Of a stretch of DNA of 64,000 nucleotides, positions 17,942 through 25,768 are shown piece by piece. The stretch comes from Curtobacterium sp. MCSS17_007 (lineage in GTDB: Bacteria; Actinomycetota; Actinomycetes; Actinomycetales; Microbacteriaceae), in contig NZ_CP126257.1 of assembly GCF_003234175.2 (NCBI RefSeq), forward strand, positions 310,001 through 374,000. The letters are read 5' to 3'. The notes beneath the pieces are model-generated. The model saw only the letters and a program-made list of their open reading frames with translations, was not told where the DNA came from and made no database searches. The position numbers were made by a program, and so were the translations under genes. Position 1 is the stretch's first letter; every line of letters begins with the position of its first letter.

Positions 17942-17956
17942 GCCTCGCGACGGTTT

Positions 17957-17971
17957 TGACAATCGTTATCA
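17957..17971. promoter_or_regulatory. Zur-like box before the zinc transporter operon
   Basis: TGACAATCGTTATCA is a 15-base imperfect palindrome of the form TGAnAAnnnTTnTCA, close to known actinobacterial and Gram-negative Zur boxes. It overlaps the TTGACA at 17956-17961 of a likely -35 and precedes the ATG at 17993, so a bound Fur-family repressor would block RNA polymerase. The Zur-like gene is the last gene of this operon. Confidence 0.7.
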
Positions 17972-17992
17972 CTTAGGCATAGCGTCCTCTCC

Positions 17993-18910
17993 ATGCAGAA
18001 CCGACGCCTCCTCGCCCTGCCGCTCGTCGCCGGCGCCGCCGCCCTCGTGCTGAGCGGGTGCGCCACGTCCTCGTCGCCCGGAGCCGGGGGGAGCGACGAC
18101 GGCACGGTGCGGGTGGTCGCCTCGACGAACGTCTACGGCTCGATCGCGAAGACCGTCGGTGGCGACGACGTCGAGGTCACGAGCATCCTCGAGGACCCGT
18201 CGCAGGACCCGCACTCGTTCGAGTCGAGCGCGAAGACCCAGCTCGCGGTGTCGAGGGCCGACCTGCTCATCGAGAACGGCGGCGGGTACGACGACTTCAT
18301 GACCACGCTGGCGAAGGCGTCGGACACGAAGGCCGACACGATCAACGTGGTGGAGCTCTCCGGCCTCGACGAGGGCGGTGACCCGGAGTTCAACGAGCAC
18401 GTGTTCTACGACTACCCGACCATGGTGAAGCTCGTGGCCGACGTCGAGCAGCGCCTGACGGAGCTCGACTCGTCGCAGGCCGACACCTTCGAACGCAACG
18501 CGAAGGCCCTCACGGCGAAGCTCGACGACCTCGAGTCGCAGACCGCCGCGGCCAAGGCGGAGGTCGACGGCGAGAAGGTCTCGTACACCGAGCCGGTGCC
18601 CGGGTACCTGTTCGACGCGATGGGGCTCGACAACGTCACGCCCGAGGCCTTCGCCGAGGCCATCGAGGAGGGCGACGACGTCCCGCCGGCCGCGCTCAAC
18701 GACACCCTCAAGCTCTTCAGCGAGAAGCAGGTGAAGCTGCTCGCGGTGAACGAGCAGACGTCCAGCCCGGAGACCGAGCAGGTCGAGAAGGCCGCTGACC
18801 AGGCCGGCATCCCGGTGGTCGGTGTCACGGAGACGCTCCCGAAGGGGGAGGATTACGTCTCGTGGCAGCAGGCGAACATCGACGCGATCCAGGAGGCGCT
18901 CACGAAGTGA
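17993..18910 (+). CDS. Zinc/manganese ABC transporter substrate-binding lipoprotein (ZnuA/TroA family)
   Basis: A 305-residue exported lipoprotein. The signal peptide ends in the lipobox LSGC with lipidated C23. The mature part is a cluster 9 (TroA/ZnuA) binding protein; visible metal ligands are H74 (DPSQDPHSFE) and H136 (FNEHVFYDYP). It lacks the long His-rich loop of ZnuA, so zinc versus manganese is not settled from the protein; the Zur-like box upstream and Fur-type gene downstream favour zinc. ATG at 17993 begins a normal signal peptide. The stop overlaps the ATPase start (GTGA). Confidence 0.9.
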   Translation: MQNRRLLALPLVAGAAALVLSGCATSSSPGAGGSDDGTVRVVASTNVYGSIAKTVGGDDVEVTSILEDPSQDPHSFESSAKTQLAVSRADLLIENGGGYDDFMTTLAKASDTKADTINVVELSGLDEGGDPEFNEHVFYDYPTMVKLVADVEQRLTELDSSQADTFERNAKALTAKLDDLESQTAAAKAEVDGEKVSYTEPVPGYLFDAMGLDNVTPEAFAEAIEEGDDVPPAALNDTLKLFSEKQVKLLAVNEQTSSPETEQVEKAADQAGIPVVGVTETLPKGEDYVSWQQANIDAIQEALTK

Positions 18911-19797
18911 CCGCGGTCCAGACCCACTCGCGAACCGCTGCGGCCACCGGCCGTGGCGGTTCCGCCGTGCTCGCACTCCGCGACGCCGCGCTGTCCTACG
19001 GCGCCCGGTCGCTCTGGTCGCACCTCGACCTCGACCTGGCACCGGGCGAGTTCGTCGCCGTGCTCGGACCGAACGGCGCCGGCAAGACCTCGCTCCTGCG
19101 CACCGTGCTCGGGCAGCAGCGCCTGACGAGCGGCACGATGTCGTTCCTCGGCCAGCCCGTCCGCCGTGGCCACCGGAGGATCGGGTACATCCCGCAGCAG
19201 CGCCTGGTGGAGTCCGGCACGCCCCTCCGCGCGCGGGACATGATCGCGCAGGGTGTCACCGGGTCGCGCTGGGGGATCGTGCCCGCGAGTCGGGCCGAGC
19301 GTGCGCGGATCGACCGGATCCTCGACGAGGTCGGTGCGACCGCCTTCGCCGACGCACCCGTCGCCGAGCTGTCCGGCGGCGAGCAACAGCGCACCCGCGT
19401 CGGGCAGGCCATCGCCGCCGACCCGGCACTGCTGCTGTGCGACGAGCCCCTCATCTCGCTCGACCTCCGCCACCAGCGCGGCGTCACCGAGCTCATCGAC
19501 CGGCAGCGTCGGCAGCAGGACGCCGCCGTGCTGTTCGTCACCCACGACGTGAACCCGATCCTCGACGTCGTCGACCGGGTCCTCTACATCGCCGGCGGCC
19601 GGTTCCGCATCGGCGCCCCCGACGATGTCCTGCGCGCCGACGTGCTGACCGACCTGTACGGCACGCCCGTCGACGTCGTCCGCACCATGGGCCGGATCGT
19701 CATCGTCGGTGCGAACGAGGCCCACGACCAGACCGGTGCGCACCACCACTGCGACCCGGACCCGCACGCCACCACACCGGACGAAGGACGGATCTGA
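18907..19797 (+). CDS. Zinc ABC transporter ATP-binding protein
   Basis: A 296-residue ATPase with Walker A GPNGAGKT (54-61), signature LSGGEQQR (155-162), Walker B LLLCDE (175-180) and H-loop FVTHDV. The C-terminal tail contains GAHHHCDPDPH, a His/Cys cluster beyond the standard ABC domain that could bind metal (inference). GTG at 18907 overlaps the preceding stop by four bases and the ATPase stop overlaps the permease start by one, so the three genes are tightly coupled. Confidence 0.93.
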   Translation: MTAVQTHSRTAAATGRGGSAVLALRDAALSYGARSLWSHLDLDLAPGEFVAVLGPNGAGKTSLLRTVLGQQRLTSGTMSFLGQPVRRGHRRIGYIPQQRLVESGTPLRARDMIAQGVTGSRWGIVPASRAERARIDRILDEVGATAFADAPVAELSGGEQQRTRVGQAIAADPALLLCDEPLISLDLRHQRGVTELIDRQRRQQDAAVLFVTHDVNPILDVVDRVLYIAGGRFRIGAPDDVLRADVLTDLYGTPVDVVRTMGRIVIVGANEAHDQTGAHHHCDPDPHATTPDEGRI

Positions 19798-20741
19798 TGG
19801 ACCTCCTGTCGACCGTCTTCTCGTTCCAGGACTACGGCGAGCTCCTCGTGCTCGTGCAGAACTCGATCTGGGCCGGCGCCGTGCTCGGCATCGTCGGCGG
19901 GCTCGTCGGCCCGTTCGTCGTCGCTCGGAACATGCCCTTCGCGGTGCACGGCATCTCGGAACTCTCGTTCGCCGGGGCCAGTGCCGCCCTGCTGTTCGGC
20001 GTGAACGTCGTCACCGGGTCGCTCGTCGGGTCGATCGTCGCGGCGCTGCTCATCGGGCTGCTCGGCTCCCGTGCCCGCGACCGCAACTCGATCATCGCCG
20101 TGCTCATGCCGTTCGGTCTCGGGCTCGGCATCCTGTGCCTGGCGCTGTACAAGGGCCGGGCGGCGAACAAGTTCGGGCTGCTCACCGGGCAGATCGTCTC
20201 GGTCGACAACCCGCAGCTGACGTCGCTCGTCGTCGTCTCCGCGATCGTCGTCGTGACGCTCCTGGTGATCTGGCGCCCGCTGATGTTCTCGTCCGTCGAC
20301 CCCGACGTCGCCGCCGCTGCCGGGGTCCCGGTGCGGACGCTCGCCATCGTGTTCATGCTCGCACTCGGGCTCGCCACCGCGGTGTCCGTGCAGATCGTCG
20401 GCGCGCTGCTGGTGCTCTCGCTGCTCGTCACCCCCGCGGCCGCCGCACTCCGGCTGACGTCGCACCCGGTCGTCGTGCCGGTGCTGTCGACCGTGTTCGC
20501 GGTCGTGTCGGTCGTCGGTGGCATCCTGCTCGCCATCGGCGGCGGTCTGCCGATCAGCCCCTACGTCACGACGATCTCGTTCGTGATCTGGGTCGCCTGC
20601 CGGATCGTCGGCGGGCGCAGGGACAGGCGCGGACGCGACCGGATCGCGGACCGCGAGCAGACCGGCGGGGGCGAGCCGCGCCTCCAGACCGGGACGGACG
20701 CGTCGACGGACGCGGCCCGCAAGGAGGGAGTCACCGCATGA
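19797..20741 (+). CDS. Zinc ABC transporter permease (ZnuB family)
   Basis: A 314-residue integral membrane protein with seven to nine helices. ARNMPFAVHGISELSFAGAS is the conserved ABC-3 permease segment that contacts the ATPase. The last 45 residues are a charged tail. ATG at 19797 shares one base with the ATPase stop, and its own stop overlaps the next start (ATGA). It forms the membrane channel of the three-gene metal importer. Confidence 0.92.
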   Translation: MDLLSTVFSFQDYGELLVLVQNSIWAGAVLGIVGGLVGPFVVARNMPFAVHGISELSFAGASAALLFGVNVVTGSLVGSIVAALLIGLLGSRARDRNSIIAVLMPFGLGLGILCLALYKGRAANKFGLLTGQIVSVDNPQLTSLVVVSAIVVVTLLVIWRPLMFSSVDPDVAAAAGVPVRTLAIVFMLALGLATAVSVQIVGALLVLSLLVTPAAAALRLTSHPVVVPVLSTVFAVVSVVGGILLAIGGGLPISPYVTTISFVIWVACRIVGGRRDRRGRDRIADREQTGGGEPRLQTGTDASTDAARKEGVTA

Positions 20742-21151
20742 ACGCCGTGCAGAAGCCGAAGCGGAACACCTGGCAGCGTGAGGCCGTGCGCAGCGCGCTC
20801 TCCGGCACCGAGGGGTTCGTCAGCGCGCAGGCGCTCCACCAGCACCTGCGCGACGGGGGCTCGACGATCGGGCTGGCCACGGTGTACCGGGCGCTCGCCG
20901 ACCTGGCGACCGAGGGTGACGCGGACTCCCTGCAGCAGGACGGCGAGTCTCTGTACCGCGCGTGCACGACCGACGCGCACCACCACCACCTGATCTGCCG
21001 CAACTGCGGCCGCACGGTCGAGATCGAGGCGGACCCCGTCGAACGGTGGGCGCAGGAGGTCGCCGCCGCGAACGGCTTCACGAACGCCAGCCACGTCGTC
21101 GACATCTTCGGCGAGTGCGCGGTCTGCACTGCGGCGCGCTCCGGCGAGTAA
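20738..21151 (+). CDS. zur: Fur-family metalloregulator, probable Zur
   Basis: A 137-residue Fur-type repressor: winged helix-turn-helix (about 8-75, with TIGLATVYRAL) followed by a dimerisation domain with metal ligands H81-H84, C87, C90, C127 and C130; the two CxxC pairs make the structural zinc site. It is the last gene of the zinc transporter operon, with AAGGAGGG upstream and ATGA overlap. Position, ligands and the Zur-like box at 17957 point to zinc-dependent repression of its own operon. Zur rather than Fur is inferred from context. Confidence 0.88.
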   Translation: MNAVQKPKRNTWQREAVRSALSGTEGFVSAQALHQHLRDGGSTIGLATVYRALADLATEGDADSLQQDGESLYRACTTDAHHHHLICRNCGRTVEIEADPVERWAQEVAAANGFTNASHVVDIFGECAVCTAARSGE

Positions 21152-21154
21152 CCT
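21149..21154 (+). promoter_or_regulatory. -10 hexamer TAACCT, leaderless promoter
   Basis: TAACCT overlaps the zur stop codon and lies seven bases before the ATG at 21162. Confidence 0.4.
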
Positions 21155-21161
21155 GCCGCGC

Positions 21162-21857
21162 ATGCACGTCATCCTGGTGCCCGGCTTCTGGCTCGACGCG
21201 AGCGCGTGGGACGAGGTGACGCCCGTGCTGCAGGAGGCGGGGCACTCCGTCCAGGCGATCACGCGGACCGGTGACACGCTCGACGAGCAGGTCGCCGGCA
21301 TCGTGGCGGTCCTCGACGAGGTCGCGTCGGACGCCGAACCCGTGGCCCTCGCGGGGCACTCCGGCGCCGGACCGATGGTGCTCATGGCCGCGGACCAGCG
21401 GCCCGCGCTCGTCGCGCACCTGCTGTACGTGGACACATTCCCGGGTCCGGAGGGCGCCGTCGTCAACGACGAGCTGCCCGTCGTCGACGGTGTCGTACCG
21501 CTGCCGTCGTGGGACGTCTGGGAGCCGGCGACCGTGCGCGGCATGACCCCGGAGCCGCGGCGGGCGTTCGAGGAGCGGGCGGTCCCGGAGCCCGCTGCCG
21601 TGCCGACCGATCCGTTCCACTACGCCGACCCCGCTCGACACGCGATCCCCGCGACCGTGGTGTCGTGCGAGATCCCCGCCGAGGAACTCGCGGCGATGGT
21701 CGCGGAGCACCACGCGTGGACGACCGAGCTCGTCGCGGTGGAGGACCTGACGATCGTCGGACTCGAGACCGGGCACTGGCCGATGTTCACCGCGCCGCGT
21801 GAGCTCGGTGCGCTCGTGGTGCAGGCGCTCGCGCCGAAGCCGACCGAGGGGCCGTAG
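21162..21857 (+). CDS. Alpha/beta-hydrolase
   Basis: A 231-residue cytosolic hydrolase. The nucleophile is S67 in AGHSGAG, the N-terminal VILVPGFWLDASAW supplies the oxyanion region, and the likely catalytic histidine is H205 in ETGHWPMF. It resembles EstC/methylesterase-like and RsbQ-like hydrolases; the substrate is not evident. ATG at 21162 follows TAACCT by seven bases, so it can be transcribed apart from the zinc operon even though it starts ten bases after zur ends. Confidence 0.85.
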   Translation: MHVILVPGFWLDASAWDEVTPVLQEAGHSVQAITRTGDTLDEQVAGIVAVLDEVASDAEPVALAGHSGAGPMVLMAADQRPALVAHLLYVDTFPGPEGAVVNDELPVVDGVVPLPSWDVWEPATVRGMTPEPRRAFEERAVPEPAAVPTDPFHYADPARHAIPATVVSCEIPAEELAAMVAEHHAWTTELVAVEDLTIVGLETGHWPMFTAPRELGALVVQALAPKPTEGP

Positions 21858-22316
21858 GGCGCGGGGCGCCAGCGGCGCACGGGCCCCGGGCCTGGTCGGC
21901 CCCGGCGGTCGTCTCCGGCGCGCGTCGTCGAGCGGGCAGGGCACGCCGCCTGCTCTTCGTGGCGTGGGTGCGATGCGTCGGGCGGGGGTCTCGAGCGAGA
22001 CAGATCGTGCCCGCTCGCCGCGTCGCGCCGCCTCCGGGCCGCCCGGACGGGAGGCCCGGCTTGCGACACGCGCGGCCGTCCCGTAACGTTGACCCCTGGT
22101 CCGCCGCGTCCGCGTGGCAGACCCAGTTGTTCCAAGCCCTCCGACCGTCGCGAACGCCGCGGTCGCGCGGTGTCCGACGGTCCTTCGACAGGGTCAGCGG
22201 GCCTGGGCGGCGCGCACAACCCCCTCGCTCGGTCACCCCGGTGGCACAGCGCGTGCGTGCCAGGCAAGTGACCTTGGGTGCGGCCGTCCGGTCGCACGGT
22301 ACCTCAGGAGGAAACC
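21858..22316. other. Intergenic region between the hydrolase and rpmB (459 bp)
   Basis: No gene is supported here. It holds GC-rich inverted repeats near 21890-21910 that may terminate the hydrolase transcript, a GTCTCGAGCGAGAC palindrome near 21989, one half-copy of the GACGGGAGGC repeat near 22046, and the rpmB leader. I searched by eye for a Zur-like box (TGAnAAnnnTTnTCA) and saw none. Confidence 0.5.
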
Positions 22317-22553
22317 ATGGCAGCAGTGTGCCAGGTGACCGGAGCCACCCCCGGCTTCGGACACAACATCTCGCACTCGCACCGCCGGACGAAGCGCCGC
22401 TTCGACCCGAACGTGCAGAAGAAGACGTACTACGTGCCCTCGCTTCGTCGTAACGTCACGCTCACGCTCAGCGCTAAGGGCATCAAGGTGATCGACGCAC
22501 GCGGCATCGAGTCCGTCGTCAAGGATCTCCTCGCCCGTGGGGAGAAGATCTGA
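22317..22553 (+). CDS. rpmB: 50S ribosomal protein L28 (zinc-ligand-free form)
   Basis: A 78-residue L28 beginning [21 protein letters not shown]. Zinc-binding L28 forms carry two CxxC pairs; here only one cysteine is visible (CQVT), so it is the C-minus type. ATG at 22317 is set by CAGGAGG. It begins the rpmB-rpmG-rpsN operon; its stop shares one base with the rpmG start. In many actinobacteria C-minus L28, L33 and S14 form a zinc-sparing set under Zur, but no Zur box was seen here, so constitutive use is possible. Confidence 0.95.
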   Translation: MAAVCQVTGATPGFGHNISHSHRRTKRRFDPNVQKKTYYVPSLRRNVTLTLSAKGIKVIDARGIESVVKDLLARGEKI

Positions 22554-22723
22554 TGGCCAAGAAGGGTCAGGACGTCCGTCCGATCATCAAGCTCCGCTCC
22601 ACGGCGGGCACCGGGTTCACCTACGTGACCAAGAAGAACCGTCGCAACAACCCGGACCGCCTCGTGCTCAAGAAGTACGACCCGGTGATCCGCAAGCACG
22701 TCGACTTCCGTGAGGAGCGCTAA
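22553..22723 (+). CDS. rpmG: 50S ribosomal protein L33 (zinc-ligand-free form)
   Basis: A 56-residue protein starting [20 protein letters not shown] and ending KHVDFREER, a clear L33. It contains no cysteine, unlike zinc-binding L33 with its two CxxC pairs. ATG at 22553 overlaps the rpmB stop by one base (TGATG). The rpsN gene follows after two bases. Confidence 0.95.
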   Translation: MAKKGQDVRPIIKLRSTAGTGFTYVTKKNRRNNPDRLVLKKYDPVIRKHVDFREER

Positions 22724-22725
22724 GC

Positions 22726-23031
22726 ATGGCGAAGAAGAGCAAGATCGCGAAGAACAACCAGCGCGCCGAGGTCATCGCGCGCTACGCCGAGCGTCGCCTC
22801 GAGCTGAAGAAGGCCCTCGTGGACCCGAACGGCACCGACGAGTCGCGTGAGGCCGCCCGCGTCGGCCTGCAGAAGCTGCCGCGCGACGCGTCGCCGGTCC
22901 GCTACCGCAACCGCGACGCCATCGACGGTCGCCCCCGTGGCCACCTCGGTGAGTACGGCATCAGCCGTGTCCGCTTCCGCGACATGGCCCACCGTGGCGA
23001 GCTGCCGGGCATCACGAAGAGCTCCTGGTAG
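22726..23031 (+). CDS. rpsN: 30S ribosomal protein S14 (long, zinc-ligand-free form)
   Basis: A 101-residue S14 of the long type, [20 protein letters not shown] to LPGITKSSW. The short zinc S14 of about 61 residues has CxxC pairs; this protein has none. Position in the L28-L33-S14 operon is the usual one for the C-minus set. ATG at 22726 is two bases after rpmG. A terminator follows. Confidence 0.95.
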   Translation: MAKKSKIAKNNQRAEVIARYAERRLELKKALVDPNGTDESREAARVGLQKLPRDASPVRYRNRDAIDGRPRGHLGEYGISRVRFRDMAHRGELPGITKSSW

Positions 23032-23045
23032 GCACCAGCACCACC

Positions 23046-23080
23046 GGACGCCCCGTTCCCTGCCGAGGGACGGGGCGTCC
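23046..23080 (+). terminator. Terminator after rpsN
   Basis: GGACGCCCCGTTCCCT pairs with AGGGACGGGGCGTCC, with one bulged T, over a GCCG loop, 15 bases after the rpsN stop. Confidence 0.8.
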
Positions 23081-23324
23081 GTCGTTTCCCGGCTCGTGCG
23101 GGGTACACGCTCGTCACACGGGTCACTCCGGCCCCTCTGGACCCTCCACAACCCCGGAAATCCGGGCGAGTCGGTCCTCGACACCCCGTCCGGCTGGTAG
23201 GTTCGCTGACGGTTCCGCCGGGCGTGCTCGTCCGTGGGGCCACCACGTCCAGGGCACCCCGCTCCGGGCGGGCGGGCGTCCCGGACGTCCCACCGACACT
23301 GCAAGAAGTCCGAGGAGGACATCC

Positions 23325-23612
23325 ATGGCTGACAAGTCACTGAACCGCACCGAGCTCGTCGCTGCCGTCGCGCAGGAGTCCGGCCAGAGCCAGGCCACCG
23401 TCAACGGCGTCGTCGACGCGCTGTTCAGCGTCGTCTCGTCGTCGGTCGCCGAGGGCACCAAGGTCACGATCCCGGGCTGGATCGCCTTCGAGAAGACCCA
23501 CCGCGCCGCGCGCACCGGCCGCAACCCGCAGACGGGTGACGCCATCGAGATCGCCGCGAGCGACTCGGTCAAGGTCAGCGCCGGCTCGAAGCTCAAGGCT
23601 GCCGTCAAGTAG
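23325..23612 (+). CDS. HU-family DNA-binding protein
   Basis: A 95-residue histone-like protein, short form without the Lys/Ala-rich tail of mycobacterial HupB. The arm region RAARTGRNPQTGDAIEI (about 61-77) and IPGWIAFEKTHR mark the HU/IHF fold that bends DNA as a dimer. Position 50 reads GW where most HUs have GF. ATG at 23325 follows AGGAGG. It is monocistronic, flanked by two terminators. Confidence 0.95.
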   Translation: MADKSLNRTELVAAVAQESGQSQATVNGVVDALFSVVSSSVAEGTKVTIPGWIAFEKTHRAARTGRNPQTGDAIEIAASDSVKVSAGSKLKAAVK

Positions 23613-23628
23613 GACCGCTCAGCACCAC

Positions 23629-23658
23629 CGGAAGGGACGGCTCCTGCCGTCCCTTCCG
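23629..23658 (+). terminator. Terminator after the HU gene
   Basis: CGGAAGGGACGG pairs perfectly with CCGTCCCTTCCG over a CTCCTG loop, 17 bases after the HU stop. Confidence 0.85.
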
Positions 23659-23791
23659 TCGTTCCCGGGCGTCGTCGCCGCCGTCGTCGTCGCCGTCGGC
23701 TCCGCGGGTCGGGTCGTCCTGCACAGCCGGGAGGCGCGGCTCGCCGCCCACAGGCACCCCACCCGCGTGCCCTGCCGCCGCGGGCAGCGCC

Positions 23792-23797
23792 TAGGCT
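23792..23797 (+). promoter_or_regulatory. -10 hexamer TAGGCT, leaderless promoter
   Basis: TAGGCT lies six bases before GTG at 23804, identical in sequence and spacing to the dcd promoter at 49579. Confidence 0.55.
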
Positions 23798-23803
23798 TGT
23801 CGG

Positions 23804-25768
23804 GTGGACCGGATCGCGCGCATCGCCGGCCCCGCCGTGCTGCTGCTCGTCGGGTTCGTCTCCCTCCTCGTCGCCCTCGTGATCGGCGGCGGGGCGGAGC
23901 GTGCGCTCATCGCGGACCCGGGTGCCGTCGTGCGGTTCGGCCTGCCGATCGCACGGCTCGTCGTCGACCTGTCGGCGGCCGCCACCATCGGGGGCCTGGC
24001 GCTCACCGTCGTCGGGCTGTCCCGCAGCCGCCCCGAGTGGAACCGCGCGATCGACGTCGCCGCGGGCGCCGCCGGTGTCTGGACCGTCGCGGCCGCGGTC
24101 ACCACGTTCTGCACGTTCCTCAGCGTCGCCGGGTCGGCGGTCAGCCTCGACGAGCAGTTCGGCCAGTCGATGGGGGTCTTCCTCACCGGCACCGACCTCG
24201 GGACCGCGTGGCTCGTCTCGGTGCTCCTCGCCGCCGCGGTGACGGTGCTCTGCTTCGCCGTCCGCGGGCGGGGCATGGTCGCCCTGACGGCCGGCGTCGC
24301 GATGATCGGCCTCGTCCCGCTCGCGCAGCAGGGGCACGCCGCGGGCACGGCCAGCCACGACTCCGCCGTCACCGCGCTCGGGCTGCACCTCGTCGGCGCC
24401 GCGCTGTGGGTGGGTGGGCTGCTGCTCGTCGTCCTGCTCCGGAACGTCCTGGCGGGCGACCGGTTGCCGCTCGTCGTCGCGCGGTACTCGAGCATCGCGC
24501 TCGGGTGCTTCGTGCTCGTCGCGGTGTCCGGCACCGCGTCGGCGGTCATCCGCGTGGGGTCCGCCTCGAACCTCGCCAGCCCGTACGGCGTGCTCGTGCT
24601 CGTGAAGGTCGCCGCGCTCGTCGGCATCGGGGCGCTGGGCGCCCTGCAGCGTCGCCGCACCATCCGGTCGCTGGCCGAGGCGCCGGAGCGACGGCGGCCC
24701 TTCTGGACCCTCGTGCTCGTCGAGCTCGCCGTCATGGGCGTCGCGAGCGGGTTCGCCGCAGCGCTCGGGCGCACCGCGCCCCCCGTCGGCGAGGTCGCCC
24801 TCAGCAAGACGACGAACCCGACCCCCGCCGAGCTCCTGACCGACGACCCCCTGCCTGCCGACCCGGGCGCATGGGGATGGCTGACCGCGTGGAACGTCGA
24901 CCTGTTCTGGCTGATGGCCGCCGTCCTCGCCGCCGCAGCGTACGCCGCCGGGGTCGTCCGACTCCGTCGTCGCGGTGAGCACTGGCCGGTCCGCCGCACC
25001 GTCGCGGCCGCGATCGCCCTCGTCTCCCTGGTCGTGGCGACCTCGGGGGCGCTGCACACGTACGACCGCTTCCTGCTCTCCGCCAACGTCGGCGCGCACG
25101 TCCTGCTCGGTCTCGTCGTGCCCGCGCTGGTGTGGGCCGCGGCACCCGTCCGTCTCGTCCGGGCCGCCGTGCACCCACGGACGGATGACTCCACGGGCGT
25201 GCGGGAGTGGACCGGGCTGCTCGTGGACAACGGTGTCACGCGGTACCTGGTGCAGCCGTTCCCGTCCTTCGTCCTCCTCGCCGCGGTCTGGTGGGGGCTC
25301 TACGCCACGCAGGTCCTCCGCTGGTCGGTGAGTGATCCGTCCGGTCGGACCCTGGTGGACGTGGCGCTGCTGCTCGTCGGGATGCTCGCCGTGCCCACGC
25401 TCCTGACGCCGGTGGCGGCGGGGGCCCGGTCCGCGAGTGCGGGCGCCGCGCTCGTGCGGGTCGTCGGCGCGCTGGTGGTCGCCGTGGGCACGGTGTCGCT
25501 GGGCATTGCCATGCAGGGGCCGCTCGGGCTGCTGCAGGCGTCCTGGTTCGGGGCGATGGGCCGCGAGTGGGGTCCGACGCCGCTCGACGACCAGGCCCGG
25601 GCCGGTGGCGTCCTCGTCGTCGCGGGGGTGCTGCTCGTCGTGACCGTCGTGGCGGTGTCCCTGGTGCGGCTCCGGAGCGCGCGAGCGGACGCCGCCGTGT
25701 CCGGTCGTGGTCCGGTCGGGCCCGAGCGGGCAGCCGCGGCCGGAGCGACGGGGACGGCCGCGCGGTGA
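23804..25768 (+). CDS. CopD-CtaG fusion membrane protein (copper handling / cytochrome oxidase assembly), copy 1
   Basis: A 654-residue polytopic protein. The N-terminal half (to about 330) resembles CopD, with QGHAAGTASHDSAVTALGLH and a WVGGLL segment. The C-terminal half (about 350-630) resembles Caa3-type oxidase assembly factor CtaG, with ANVGAHVLLGLVVPALVW. Such fusions are common in actinobacteria and probably deliver copper to terminal oxidases (inference). GTG at 23804 follows TAGGCT by six bases, so the mRNA is probably leaderless. The stop overlaps the helicase start (GTGA). A paralog is encoded at 46279-48324. Confidence 0.88.
   Translation: MDRIARIAGPAVLLLVGFVSLLVALVIGGGAERALIADPGAVVRFGLPIARLVVDLSAAATIGGLALTVVGLSRSRPEWNRAIDVAAGAAGVWTVAAAVTTFCTFLSVAGSAVSLDEQFGQSMGVFLTGTDLGTAWLVSVLLAAAVTVLCFAVRGRGMVALTAGVAMIGLVPLAQQGHAAGTASHDSAVTALGLHLVGAALWVGGLLLVVLLRNVLAGDRLPLVVARYSSIALGCFVLVAVSGTASAVIRVGSASNLASPYGVLVLVKVAALVGIGALGALQRRRTIRSLAEAPERRRPFWTLVLVELAVMGVASGFAAALGRTAPPVGEVALSKTTNPTPAELLTDDPLPADPGAWGWLTAWNVDLFWLMAAVLAAAAYAAGVVRLRRRGEHWPVRRTVAAAIALVSLVVATSGALHTYDRFLLSANVGAHVLLGLVVPALVWAAAPVRLVRAAVHPRTDDSTGVREWTGLLVDNGVTRYLVQPFPSFVLLAAVWWGLYATQVLRWSVSDPSGRTLVDVALLLVGMLAVPTLLTPVAAGARSASAGAALVRVVGALVVAVGTVSLGIAMQGPLGLLQASWFGAMGREWGPTPLDDQARAGGVLVVAGVLLVVTVVAVSLVRLRSARADAAVSGRGPVGPERAAAAGATGTAAR

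Noticed and set aside
22080..22316. Zur box before rpmB-rpmG-rpsN
   Set aside because: I looked for TGAnAAnnnTTnTCA and saw no convincing match, so zinc control of the ribosomal set is not claimed as a feature.
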